Positions 55,329-64,000 of a stretch of DNA of 64,000 bases are shown piece after piece; positions within the stretch are counted from its first letter, which is position 1; every line of letters begins with the position of its first letter. Both the position numbers and the translations under genes were made by a program. Origin of the DNA: CAIXSC01 sp046349915 (lineage in GTDB: Bacteria; Planctomycetota; Planctomycetia; Pirellulales; Pirellulaceae); NCBI GenBank assembly GCA_046349915.1, contig JAXMBL010000004.1, positions 1,426,001 through 1,490,000 on the forward strand, read 5' to 3'. The notes beneath the pieces are model-generated. The model did not search any database, was not told where the DNA came from, and was given only the letters and a program-made list of their open reading frames with translations.

Positions 55329-57731
55329 ATGCGGTTTCCAAGGATCGATGCTCTCATCGTAGTTGGCTGGGCTTTGCTCGGAGTAACTTTCGACCGATCT
55401 GCGACCGTTTTCGCGCAAGAGAAGTCGTCGGAAAAGCCGCTCGCGACGGCCGCCGCGGAAGGAAAAACGCCCGCCAGTAAGCCGGCGTCTTGGACTTTCG
55501 AAAAGCAGACGCTTTCGTTGTTGCGCGAGCACTGTTTGGCATGTCATGGGAAGGACAAGCAAGAAGCGGATCTCGATTTGAGCCGATTCACAAGCGAGGA
55601 ATCGCTGTTGGCCGAGCGTCGCGTCTGGGAGGGAATCCTGGAGATGATCGAGAGCGACGCGATGCCGCCTGCCGATCGTCCGCGGCTCCCCGCGACCGAG
55701 CGACGCGGGTTCGTGAGGTATTTGGAGCGAGCTCTTTTCAATCTGGATTGTGAAGATGAGCAGGCGATTGATCCGGGCCGAGTGACCATCCGCCGCCTGA
55801 ATCGCGTGGAGTACAACAACACGATTCGCGATTTAGTGGGAGTCGATTTTCGACCCGCGGACGATTTTCCGTCGGATGATGTCGGACACGGTTTTGACAA
55901 TATTGGCGATGTGTTGACCGTGTCGCCGCTGTTGGTGGAGAAGTACTTGGCGGCGGCAGAGCGAGTGGCCGCGTCGGCGGTGGCCGCCGCGGAACCGCCG
56001 CGAGCCGAAAAGCGGACTCGCCGCGGCCGGCAACTGAAGGCCGAGGGCGGGGCGCGAGTCGCTCCGTTCGGGATTCACTCGATTACCTCCGAGGGAAGCG
56101 TCTCGGGAGACTTCGAGTTGCCGAGGGATGGCGAGTATGTGGTGCGAGTACGTGCCGCGGGCCAGCGGGCGGGTGATGAGTTGCCTAAGTTGCAGCTGCG
56201 CATCGATGACAAAGTCATCCAAGTGTTTGATGTCGCGGCGAAGCCCGATAAGCCGGCGGATTACGAAGTTCGACAGGCGTTGAGTGGTGGTTTTCGGCGA
56301 GTTGCGGCTCACTTTATCAACGACTTCCAAGACCCGACTGCCGAGCGTCGCGACGAGCGAGATCGGAATTTGTTCGTGGGCTCGATCGAAGTCGAGGGGC
56401 CCGTCGATCCAGGTCCTGGGGAAACTAAGGCCGCGCGCCTCGACGTCATTCTGCCATCAGACGGCCGTTCGCCCCGAGAGGCGGCCGCTCAGACGCTTGG
56501 TCCGCTAGCTCGACGAGCCTTTCGTCGGCCGTTGCAAGAGGGCGAACTGGAGCCGTTCGTTGCTTTGACGCTGAAGGCGCTTGAAAGGGGCATGACCTAT
56601 CCGCGGGCGATCGAGGTATCGGTCGCGGCACTTCTGGTCTCGCCGCACTTCTTGTTTCGCGTCGAGCGAGATGCCGCGCCGAATGATCCACTTCAGAAGC
56701 ACGCCGTGAGCGAATGGGAGTTGGCCTCCCGGCTGTCTTATTTCCTCTGGAGCAGCATGCCGGACGAGCAACTGCTGAAAGCGGCCGAGGAGGGGAAGCT
56801 GCGAGAAGTATCGCAACTGCTGGAGCAAGCTCGACGCATGCTTAAGGATAGTAGGGCGAAGGCGTTGTCCGAGAACTTCGCGGCTCAGTGGCTGAACCTG
56901 CGCAGCCTCGATGAAGTATCGCCTGATCCGCGTCAGTTTCCCTCGTTCAGCGTGCCGTTGCGCAATGACATGCGACGGGAAACGGAGCTGCTCTTCGATA
57001 GCATTGTCCGCGAGAACCGTTCGCTACTCGACTTGATCGACGCCGACTATTCGTTCTTGAACGAACGATTGGCAAAGCACTACGGCGTCGGGGATGTCGA
57101 GGGAAAGGGATTTCGGCGAGTGAGTCTAACGGGGACGCCGCGGGCTGGCGTGTTGACGCATGCCAGCATCCTGACATTGACGTCTAATCCCACTCGCACG
57201 TCGCCGGTCAAACGCGGCAAGTGGATCATGGAGAATATTCTGGGAACACCGCCGCCCGATCCGCCGCCCAACGCGCCCGAATTATCGGCGACTCAGAAGG
57301 CAGCGCCCGAGGCGACTCTTCGCCAAGCCTTGGAGTTACATCGTAAGGACCCCAACTGCGCGGTGTGTCACTTGCAGATGGATGCCTTAGGATTCGGTTT
57401 CGAGCATTTTGATGCGGTCGGACGCTGGCGGGATCTAGACGGAAAACAGCCGATTGACGCGGGGGGGCAGCTCCCAGATGGCTCAAAATTCTCGGGTTCT
57501 CGGGAATTGGTGGCGATACTGAAAGGGAGGAAGGATGACTTTACGCGGACCTTGGCCGAGCGCATGCTTACATATGCACTGGGGCGAGGGCTGGCGGCGC
57601 CCGACCGGTGCGTTGTCGAGAAGATTGTCCGGGAGACTCGCGACGCCAACTACCAGATGGCGTCTTTGATTGAAGCTGTCGTGCGTAGCGAGCCATTTCG
57701 AATGCGTCGAGGAGAGGAAAGTAAGCCATGA
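55329..57731 (+). CDS. DUF1587/1592/1588/1585 cytochrome-like secreted protein
   Basis: An 800-residue exported protein of the planctomycete multi-DUF family. After a signal (VVGWALLGVTFDRSATVFA) comes a cytochrome-like CLACHGKDKQE (C69, C72, H73), DUF1587 (VTIRRLNRVEYNNTIRDLVG), a beta domain around 240-365 (DUF1592/1595-type insert), DUF1592 (ELASRLSYFLWSSMPDEQLL), DUF1588 (GVLTHASILTLTSNPTRTSP) with CAVCHLQMDALGFGFEHFDA, and DUF1585 (LAERMLTYALGRGLAAPDRC). The stop overlaps the DUF1552 start by ATGA, so the pair is translationally coupled, as is common. CxxCH motifs suggest haem c, yet activity is unproven. Confidence 0.93.
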   Translation: MRFPRIDALIVVGWALLGVTFDRSATVFAQEKSSEKPLATAAAEGKTPASKPASWTFEKQTLSLLREHCLACHGKDKQEADLDLSRFTSEESLLAERRVWEGILEMIESDAMPPADRPRLPATERRGFVRYLERALFNLDCEDEQAIDPGRVTIRRLNRVEYNNTIRDLVGVDFRPADDFPSDDVGHGFDNIGDVLTVSPLLVEKYLAAAERVAASAVAAAEPPRAEKRTRRGRQLKAEGGARVAPFGIHSITSEGSVSGDFELPRDGEYVVRVRAAGQRAGDELPKLQLRIDDKVIQVFDVAAKPDKPADYEVRQALSGGFRRVAAHFINDFQDPTAERRDERDRNLFVGSIEVEGPVDPGPGETKAARLDVILPSDGRSPREAAAQTLGPLARRAFRRPLQEGELEPFVALTLKALERGMTYPRAIEVSVAALLVSPHFLFRVERDAAPNDPLQKHAVSEWELASRLSYFLWSSMPDEQLLKAAEEGKLREVSQLLEQARRMLKDSRAKALSENFAAQWLNLRSLDEVSPDPRQFPSFSVPLRNDMRRETELLFDSIVRENRSLLDLIDADYSFLNERLAKHYGVGDVEGKGFRRVSLTGTPRAGVLTHASILTLTSNPTRTSPVKRGKWIMENILGTPPPDPPPNAPELSATQKAAPEATLRQALELHRKDPNCAVCHLQMDALGFGFEHFDAVGRWRDLDGKQPIDAGGQLPDGSKFSGSRELVAILKGRKDDFTRTLAERMLTYALGRGLAAPDRCVVEKIVRETRDANYQMASLIEAVVRSEPFRMRRGEESKP

Positions 57732-59101
57732 GCGGACTGTTGCAAGCCTTGAATCGCCGGACTTTTTTACGAGGCGCTGGTGTCGCGGTGGCTCTTCCCT
57801 GGCTCGAGGCCATGACGCCTGCGACCAGTCGCGGGGCCGCGAGCACGCCGCCCGTTCGGATGGCATTTGTCTTCTTCCCTAACGGCGCGATCATGGATGG
57901 GTGGAAGCCTCAGTCCGCGGGGACGGGGTTTGAATTACCCGCGACTTTGCAGCCACTGAACTCGGTTCGTGAAGACTTACTGATCATCAGCGGCTTGGCG
58001 CAAGACAATGGGCGAGCTAAGGGGGACGGGCCGGGCGATCATGCTCGGTCGGCCGCGTCGTTTCTCACCGGCGCCCATCCCGTGAAAACGTCGGGCGCTG
58101 ATATACGAGTCGGGATGTCGGTCGACCAAGCGGCGGCCGAGAAAATCGGCGCCCGCACTCGTTTACCTTCGCTGGAGATCGGGATTGAACGTGGTCGGCA
58201 GGCTGGAAGTTGTGACTCTGGTTATAGTTGCGCCTACTCAAACACCATCTCCTGGAAGAACTCGACCACGCCGATGGCAAAGGAAATCCAGCCTCGATTG
58301 GTGTACGAACGGTTGTTCGGCGCCGCTGGCGGTGGAAAGGCAGCCGAGGAACGCGATTTCTTCCGGCAGAGCATCTTGGATCTTGTTGCTGAAGATGCTC
58401 GTCGCCTCCAGCAATCCCTGGGGCGAACCGATCGACGCAAGATCGACGAGTACTTCAGCGGGGTGCGTGAATTGGAGCAACGGATCGAACGAGCCGAGCA
58501 GGAGACGCGTGAACGCCGCTCTGCGAACGCTTCTGCCGAAAAAGCCGCCGTACCGCCGGCCATGGAGTTGCCCGAGGGCGTGCCGAGCGATCTGCAACAA
58601 CACATTCGCCTGATGTACGACTTGTTGGTCCTCGCCTTTCGCACCGATTCGACTCGAGTCGCTTCCTTCATGCTGGCCAACGAAGGAAGCAATCGTTCGT
58701 ACCCGATGGTTGGCGTGACCGAGGGACACCATCAGTTGTCGCATCATCAGGGAAACAAGGAAAAGATCGAGAAAATTCAGAAAATCGATCAATTCTTGAC
58801 GACTCAGTTTGCTTACTTCATTGAGCAAATGAGGGCGGTTTCCGAAGGCGAAGGAACTCTGCTGGACCATTCCCTCGTGCTGTACGGCAGCGGGCTCAGC
58901 GACGGCAACCGTCATCGCCATGACGACTTGCCGATCTTGCTCGCCGGCCGCGGGGGCGGGACGGTGACGCCCGGCCGGCATTTGATGGCGCCCGGCGAGA
59001 CTCCTCTCAACAATCTCTTCCTCTCGTTGCTAGACCGAGTCGGGGCCGAGACGGAGCAATTGGGCGATAGTTCAGGCCGCCTCGCGGGACTTGATGCGTA
59101 G
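57728..59101 (+). CDS. DUF1552 domain protein, Tat-exported
   Basis: A 457-residue DUF1552 protein with a twin-arginine signal (NRRTFLRGAGVAVALPWLEA). Family blocks are RMAFVFFPNGAIMDGWKP, DHARSAASFLTGAHPVKT, GSCDSGYSCAYSNTISWKN and LYGSGLSDGNRHRHDDLPIL. It starts within the stop of the DUF1592-type gene (ATGA), and these two families nearly always occur together. Like DUF1501 it belongs to the alkaline phosphatase-like superfamily by fold, with no proven substrate. Confidence 0.93.
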   Translation: MSGLLQALNRRTFLRGAGVAVALPWLEAMTPATSRGAASTPPVRMAFVFFPNGAIMDGWKPQSAGTGFELPATLQPLNSVREDLLIISGLAQDNGRAKGDGPGDHARSAASFLTGAHPVKTSGADIRVGMSVDQAAAEKIGARTRLPSLEIGIERGRQAGSCDSGYSCAYSNTISWKNSTTPMAKEIQPRLVYERLFGAAGGGKAAEERDFFRQSILDLVAEDARRLQQSLGRTDRRKIDEYFSGVRELEQRIERAEQETRERRSANASAEKAAVPPAMELPEGVPSDLQQHIRLMYDLLVLAFRTDSTRVASFMLANEGSNRSYPMVGVTEGHHQLSHHQGNKEKIEKIQKIDQFLTTQFAYFIEQMRAVSEGEGTLLDHSLVLYGSGLSDGNRHRHDDLPILLAGRGGGTVTPGRHLMAPGETPLNNLFLSLLDRVGAETEQLGDSSGRLAGLDA

Positions 59102-59412
59102 GCCGGGCTCCGTAATTCCTTGCTTTTCCGGCAAATCCCCCCGAGTTTGCGCCAACTTTCGTGGCTCGGGGGCGTAAATCTCCGATAAACAGAGCAGATT
59201 CTCGCGTTCTCCCTCCCGAGCCGGTCGTCTTGAGGCGACTTGGCGGATTAGGGGATATAGGAAGAGTGAGAGAAATGTTGCCGTTTTCGTGAGAAAAAGG
59301 CAGACAGCTAATAGACTGGCGGAAAAGTTTCGCCGCTCTGACCCGACCGAAACGTTGGTTTGGGGAGGCGGGATGCGGTTATTGCAGGCGCATTGCGGGG
59401 AGAGATTGGGCC
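59102..59412. other. Intergenic stretch before the giant surface protein
   Basis: No convincing gene is present in these 311 bases. A CCGAG...CTCGG-type short inverted pair occurs near 59140-59190 and a GGGAGAGA ribosome-binding site at 59398-59405 precedes the next ATG. No terminator with a T-run follows the DUF1552 stop. Confidence 0.5.
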
Positions 59413-62400
59413 ATGGGCAAGCGAGAAAGTGGTCGCGCGAGTCGCAAGTCGGGCGGGAAGAGTCGTCGCTCTTGGCTGACTCGCTGGTTGACCGGCGGCA
59501 GTCGGGACGAGCGAAAGTCAGGCGGAAGCCGGGGGATTCGACCGTCATTGCGCTTGGAATCGCTGGAGTCGCGGCTGGCGATGGCGGTGGCCCACGAGAT
59601 CGGCGACCACATCCATCCCTTCCTGAAGATCATCGTGGATGGCCAGGAGGTGCCGATTCCGGCCAACGTCGGTATCACTCCCTCGCAGCACTTCAGCCCT
59701 CATACTCACGATGCGACGGGTAAGTTACATGTGGGCGAAGGGTTGAATGCGGGCATCGATCAAACGTTTCGTTACGTGACGTTGAAGGATTTCTTTGACG
59801 TTTGGCGAACAACGAACGTAGGCGTTGCGGGAGGCGTTAATAATACCAACGCCTTCTTCAGCAGCACGCGGTTGATGGACAAGGTCGCGGATGCGACCCA
59901 TTCGGTGTTCATGACAGTCAACGGCGTGGCGAACACCGAGTTTGAGAATTACATCCCCGAAGATAACGATCAGATCGTGCTGACCTACGGGGCGTCGGCA
60001 GGGGCGCCGACACTCGCCACGCTCCCCGATACCACTCTGTTGGGCGGCTCACCACTGCTCGTGCCTTTGGACGGGTACGATCCGACAGGGGGACCGCTGA
60101 CGTTTACGGTGACGAGCACCAACCCGATCGTGACGCCGACGGTGATCGCCAACACGACGTCTTGGCGGATGGATGTCGATGGCTTTGGCCAGATGGTGTT
60201 TCAGTTGCTGCCGGATCAGGCGGCTCGACCTGTGGAGCGAGTGGTGACGTTGACGAACCAAGGGTTCTACAACGGCCTGACGTTCCACCGCATTATGAAC
60301 AATTTCGTGATCCAGGGCGGCGATCCCGCGGGGAATGGGACCGGTGGATCTCAACTGGGAAATTTCCGCGACGACTTTGACGTCGATTTGCAGCACAATC
60401 GGACGGGACTTTTGTCGTTCGCGAAGACCACGGACGACACGAATAACTCGCAGTTCTTCGTTACCGAGGGAGCGTCTCGCCATCTCGACTTCAATCATTC
60501 GATCTTCGGCGTGTTGGTGGAAGGCGAATCGGTGCGCGATGCCATCAGCAACGTGCCTACCAATGCCAGCGACGCACCGTTGTCGAGTGTGATTATCGAT
60601 CGCGCGACCACTTATGTCGACAACCAGAACGCCGTGCTGATGTTGAAGGCGCCGGAAGGGGCGACTGGCACGTCGGACATCACGGTGACCGTGCGGGACA
60701 GCAGCAACAATACCTTCTCGCGGACGTTTCGAGTGACGATCTCGCCAGACACGGCCAATGGCGGCCCCTTCTTGAATGATGTGCCGGCGATTCGCACGAC
60801 TGTCAACACGCCTGCTAACTTCACGGTTACTTCGCAAGATGTCGAAGGGAACGCGGTCACGTATACTGCGGTTCGCGGCGACAATTTGAGTTCGACCGTG
60901 ACGGTCAATGCGTCGACTGGACTAGTGACGGCGACGCCGCCGACTGGCTATGTCGGGAATATGTTGGTGCGAGTGAGTGTTGCGGCCGCGACGGGACAAC
61001 CGAACACCACCAGCGACAAAGCGGACGCCGAATTGGTGACGATCGCGGTAGCGCCGGCTGCCCCAACGAATCTCGATTTGCCCACGGTCGCGGATTCGGG
61101 CTCGAGCAGCACGGACAACATCACCAGCAGCACTTCGTTCTCGATCACGATCAACGGTGTGACGAACGGGGCGACAGTCAAGCTGTTTAATGGCTCGACC
61201 GAACTCGGGCAGGCGACAGCGACCGGAACGTCGGCGACGATTCCCGTGACGAATCTGACGCCGGGTAGCTACTCGTTGACCGCGACTCAAACGGTCAGTT
61301 CGATCGAGAGCGATCGTTCGGCGGCGCTGCAGGTGGTCGTCGACACGACAGCGCCGGTGATTAGTTCCACCGCGCCGACAACAGCTCGCGTAGCGGAGCA
61401 GTACACTTACAACGTCACGAGCGCTGAAGAGGGGACGACAGGTTTCCGGTATGAACTTGTCACGCCTCCAACCGGGATGGTGATTGATGCTTCGACGGGA
61501 GTGGTAGCTTGGACGCCGACTTCGACTCAGACCGGAGCGTTCGCGTTTGGCGTCAAGGCGATTGATGCTGCCGGCAATTCCACGACGCAGAACATCTCGG
61601 TGAATGTCGCTCAATCTGCCCAAATCCGCCTGCGGTTGGCGGTAACGGACTCGAACGGAAACCCATTGACAAGCATCGGTGTGGGGCAGTCATTCGAATT
61701 GCGCGGATTCGCGCAGGATTTACGCTCCAATGCCCTGGGGGTGTACGCGGCCTTTCTCGATGTGACATTTGATTCGACGATGGCTACGGTGACGGGGGCG
61801 ATCGACAATGGATCGACGTTTACGGTCGCGAAGTCAGGAACTACAACGACGCCAGGTCTGATCGATGAAGTGGGTGGTTCGTCCGCCAGCTTCTCGGGGA
61901 CCGGCGATGTGGAAGCGCTGGTGTTTCGCGTGCCGATGACGGCGAGTCGCGGTGGGAACTTGACGTTTACGGCCGATCCCGCCGACTTGGCCATCGTTCA
62001 CGAGATGCTGGTATTCGGCTTGAATACGGCGGTGCCGACTTCGGAAGTAAGTTACGGCTCGGTGTCGGTGGCGGTGGCGTCGACGATCACGGTTCAACCC
62101 GACACTTTCAACGTCAACGAGGACAGCACGAATAATACGTTGACTCCCCTTGCTAATGATTCGCTGCCCGCGGGTTCGGCCGCGACGCTGACGATCACTC
62201 AAGTAGGAGCCACGGATAAAGGAGGCACGGTCACGATTGCCGCCGATGGCAAGAGCGTGCGGTACACTCCTGCCGCGAATTTTAATGGCGCCGAGCATTT
62301 CACCTATACGGTGACGGCCGGCGGCGAGACCTCGACCTCGACGGTGACGGTGACCGTGCAACCCGTGAACGACCCGCCCACCGCGGTCGCGGATTCGGTG

Positions 62401-64000
62401 ATCATTCCCGAGGACAGCACGAACAACATTCTCGACGTGCTAGCCAACGATCTGCAAACGCCCGATACGGGCGAGACGCTGCGAGTGACGGCGGTCGCGA
62501 CGCCAACCAATGGCACGACGTCGGTGGGACCGAACGGCGCGCATGTCGTTTACACGCCGCGGGCCGGCTTCCTGGGGACCGACACAATTGTCTACACGCT
62601 ATCCGACGGTAACGGCGGTACTGCGCAGGGAACGGTGACGGTCACCGTGTCGAATTCCGCGGATCCGCCAGTCGCGGTCAACGATACGGCGACGGTAAAC
62701 GAGGACAGCGAGAACACGACCATCAACGTTTTGGCGAACGACAACACGGGCGGCGACACGGGTGAAACGTTGACGATCACTCAGGTTGGCGCGACCGATA
62801 AGGGGGGGGCGGTATCGATCGCGGCGAACAACGCGGGAATCGTCTACAAGCCCGCCGCCAACTTCTTCGGCACGGAGAAGTTCACTTACACCATCTCGGA
62901 TGGCACCGCGACGACGGTCGGTACCGTCACCGTGACGGTCAATAACGTGAATGATGCTCCGGTCGTGAACGATGTCACTCAATTCGTCCAGAAGAACGTG
63001 GTGAATTTCGAGATTGATCTCTTAGTCGCCAACATGTCGGGACCAGATCCGACAGAGACGATGACGATTAGCGCGGTGACTCAACCCACTCATGGCACTG
63101 CGAGTATTTCCGCGGATGGGCGGTTCATTCGCTATACGCCGACAACGGATTACGTCGGACAGGATACGCTGACGTTCACCGTCCGAGATGCGGGAGGACT
63201 GACCGACACGGCAACCTTGACGATCACGGTTCGCGACTTTCTGCCCAGTACGTTCTCTGGCTTTTCGTTCATCGATGTCAACAACGACGGCGTCATGCAG
63301 CCGAATGAACATCCTCTCGGCGGCGTCGTGATTAATCTGTCTGGGACTGACACGAGCAACCAGACGGTGCAGCGGAGCGTCTTGACCGATGCCTCGGGTC
63401 GTTATGAATTCGCGGATTTGCCGCCGGGCGATTACACCGTGCTGCAAACCCAGCCCGAGATGCTGGTCAACGGCCACACGGTGGTCGGCGGCGCCGGATC
63501 AAGCACCGCCGATAATCGGATTCAAATCACGCTGGCCGAAGACACGCAGTTGATCGGCAATAATTTCGCGGAGCGGTTAGCGCCGACTCAGTTGCGAGTC
63601 CACGACTTCCTGGCTCGCTCACGCGTCTCGTATTTGACCGCGGCGGTGAACTCGACGGGCGCCGCGGCCTGGACCATTCCAGGTCCCGGATGGTCAGGCT
63701 ACTCCGCCATCAGCGTACGCAATTCGACTGCCACCGCGAATTCGCTCGAAATCCTCGCCACTCCGACCGGCGGCGCTCAACAGCAAGCAGTGATCGCGAA
63801 GAGCGACTCGCGCGTGCAGACCTTGGGAACGGCCAGCGGCGCGACGACTTATCGCATTTTCGGCGCTGCGACTTCGTTCAACTTCCAATCCGTGTCGAGC
63901 TCCAGCGGCTCTTCCTCGGGCGGCAGCGGCGAGGGCGAGTCGGCCGAAGGCGAGGGTGGTGTAGGGGAAGGCGTTTCCACCATGTCAGCGACGTTGGCCG
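59413..64000 (+). CDS. Giant surface protein: cyclophilin, Ig/cadherin-like repeats, cohesin-like and SdrD-B-like modules (3' partial)
   Basis: The frame from ATG 59413 stays open to the window end (1529 codons). The basic N-terminus ends in RPSLRLESLESRLAMA, the planctomycete extracellular N-terminal motif. A cyclophilin-type peptidyl-prolyl isomerase domain spans about 250-395, with GFYNGLTFHRIMNNFVIQGG, NNSQFFVTEGASRHLD and HSIFGVLVEGESV; the FHR and QGGDP catalytic strings are kept. Then follow Ig-like segments (about 420-730), a cohesin-like domain (about 735-890), four tandem cadherin/Big_9-like repeats (about 893-1275, each with NVNEDST/ILANDxxx and YTPxxxFxGxDxFTYT-type motifs) and an SdrD-B-like domain (SGFSFIDVNNDGVMQPNE). 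A Ser/Gly/Glu-rich tail begins near 1490. It is probably secreted and cell-surface bound. Confidence 0.88.
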   Translation, partial: MGKRESGRASRKSGGKSRRSWLTRWLTGGSRDERKSGGSRGIRPSLRLESLESRLAMAVAHEIGDHIHPFLKIIVDGQEVPIPANVGITPSQHFSPHTHDATGKLHVGEGLNAGIDQTFRYVTLKDFFDVWRTTNVGVAGGVNNTNAFFSSTRLMDKVADATHSVFMTVNGVANTEFENYIPEDNDQIVLTYGASAGAPTLATLPDTTLLGGSPLLVPLDGYDPTGGPLTFTVTSTNPIVTPTVIANTTSWRMDVDGFGQMVFQLLPDQAARPVERVVTLTNQGFYNGLTFHRIMNNFVIQGGDPAGNGTGGSQLGNFRDDFDVDLQHNRTGLLSFAKTTDDTNNSQFFVTEGASRHLDFNHSIFGVLVEGESVRDAISNVPTNASDAPLSSVIIDRATTYVDNQNAVLMLKAPEGATGTSDITVTVRDSSNNTFSRTFRVTISPDTANGGPFLNDVPAIRTTVNTPANFTVTSQDVEGNAVTYTAVRGDNLSSTVTVNASTGLVTATPPTGYVGNMLVRVSVAAATGQPNTTSDKADAELVTIAVAPAAPTNLDLPTVADSGSSSTDNITSSTSFSITINGVTNGATVKLFNGSTELGQATATGTSATIPVTNLTPGSYSLTATQTVSSIESDRSAALQVVVDTTAPVISSTAPTTARVAEQYTYNVTSAEEGTTGFRYELVTPPTGMVIDASTGVVAWTPTSTQTGAFAFGVKAIDAAGNSTTQNISVNVAQSAQIRLRLAVTDSNGNPLTSIGVGQSFELRGFAQDLRSNALGVYAAFLDVTFDSTMATVTGAIDNGSTFTVAKSGTTTTPGLIDEVGGSSASFSGTGDVEALVFRVPMTASRGGNLTFTADPADLAIVHEMLVFGLNTAVPTSEVSYGSVSVAVASTITVQPDTFNVNEDSTNNTLTPLANDSLPAGSAATLTITQVGATDKGGTVTIAADGKSVRYTPAANFNGAEHFTYTVTAGGETSTSTVTVTVQPVNDPPTAVADSVIIPEDSTNNILDVLANDLQTPDTGETLRVTAVATPTNGTTSVGPNGAHVVYTPRAGFLGTDTIVYTLSDGNGGTAQGTVTVTVSNSADPPVAVNDTATVNEDSENTTINVLANDNTGGDTGETLTITQVGATDKGGAVSIAANNAGIVYKPAANFFGTEKFTYTISDGTATTVGTVTVTVNNVNDAPVVNDVTQFVQKNVVNFEIDLLVANMSGPDPTETMTISAVTQPTHGTASISADGRFIRYTPTTDYVGQDTLTFTVRDAGGLTDTATLTITVRDFLPSTFSGFSFIDVNNDGVMQPNEHPLGGVVINLSGTDTSNQTVQRSVLTDASGRYEFADLPPGDYTVLQTQPEMLVNGHTVVGGAGSSTADNRIQITLAEDTQLIGNNFAERLAPTQLRVHDFLARSRVSYLTAAVNSTGAAAWTIPGPGWSGYSAISVRNSTATANSLEILATPTGGAQQQAVIAKSDSRVQTLGTASGATTYRIFGAATSFNFQSVSSSSGSSSGGSGEGESAEGEGGVGEGVSTMSATLA

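Noticed and set aside
59072..59548. 158-codon minus-strand frame before the giant surface protein
   Set aside because: Overlaps the DUF1552 end and the surface-protein start, with no recognisable motif.

Overview
This 64 kb window (GC-rich, with long shadow reading frames on both strands) looks like the chromosome of a planctomycete of the Pirellulales/Planctomycetales type. The evidence is the gene content: three DUF1501 proteins, two PSCyt1/DUF1549/DUF1553 proteins, a DUF1587/1592/1588/1585 protein paired with DUF1552, DUF1080 proteins, twin-arginine Gfo/Idh/MocA oxidoreductases, a TIGR02603-type haem protein, an ECF sigma factor next to a membrane Ser/Thr kinase, and a giant surface protein whose N-terminus carries the planctomycete LESLESR-type motif. 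No rRNA, tRNA, CRISPR array, integrase or transposase gene was recognised.

Layout. 0-8.2 kb: end of a probable thioesterase, a periplasmic propeller/cytochrome protein, a ceramidase-like hydrolase, a DUF1501 protein, an SDR dehydrogenase and a DUF1080 protein. 8.3-13.5 kb: housekeeping genes (RsbW-like ATPase, ribosomal protein S1, an RpoD-like sigma factor, adenine phosphoribosyltransferase, an RraB-like protein). 13.7-19 kb: lipoprotein lipase-like hydrolase, SGNH hydrolase, Kef-type antiporter, MsrA. 19-25.4 kb: operon read leftward, DUF1549/DUF1553, then DUF1501, then a large secreted protein. 25.5-31.4 kb: FtsH-like stand-alone peptidase overlapping an EthD protein, a possible 153 bp MITE, a YbjN protein, a sugar-type oxidoreductase behind a perfect TGTGA-N6-TCACA dyad, a DUF3300-like protein and an ECF sigma factor with an in-frame TGA. 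31.4-37.6 kb: membrane Ser/Thr kinase, a 958-residue polytopic protein with a zinc ribbon, a TM2 protein and a second DUF1080 protein.

37.6-39.6 kb is the only clearly accessory stretch: palindromes, a lone DUF4303-like gene framed by GTTAGGC and GCCTAAC as in integron cassettes, and a heptanucleotide array. 39.6-53.3 kb: GlmS, a second leftward operon (PPC protein, DUF1549/DUF1553, cytochrome-WD40), methionyl-tRNA synthetase with a second heptanucleotide array just upstream, and an ATGA-overlapped pair of oxidoreductase and GTPase. 53.5-64 kb: DUF1501, the DUF1592-type protein overlapping DUF1552, and an unfinished surface protein combining a cyclophilin domain with Ig/cadherin-like, cohesin-like and SdrD-B-like modules.

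Taken together, the secreted cytochrome-like, DUF1501/1552, DUF1080, ceramidase and oxidoreductase proteins suggest an envelope-based polymer or sugar degradation lifestyle; this is inferred from their co-occurrence, since most of these families have no proven biochemical role. Two families of short repeats (a GACGGACT palindrome in six intergenic copies and an AATGACC heptamer in two arrays) punctuate the spaces between genes.
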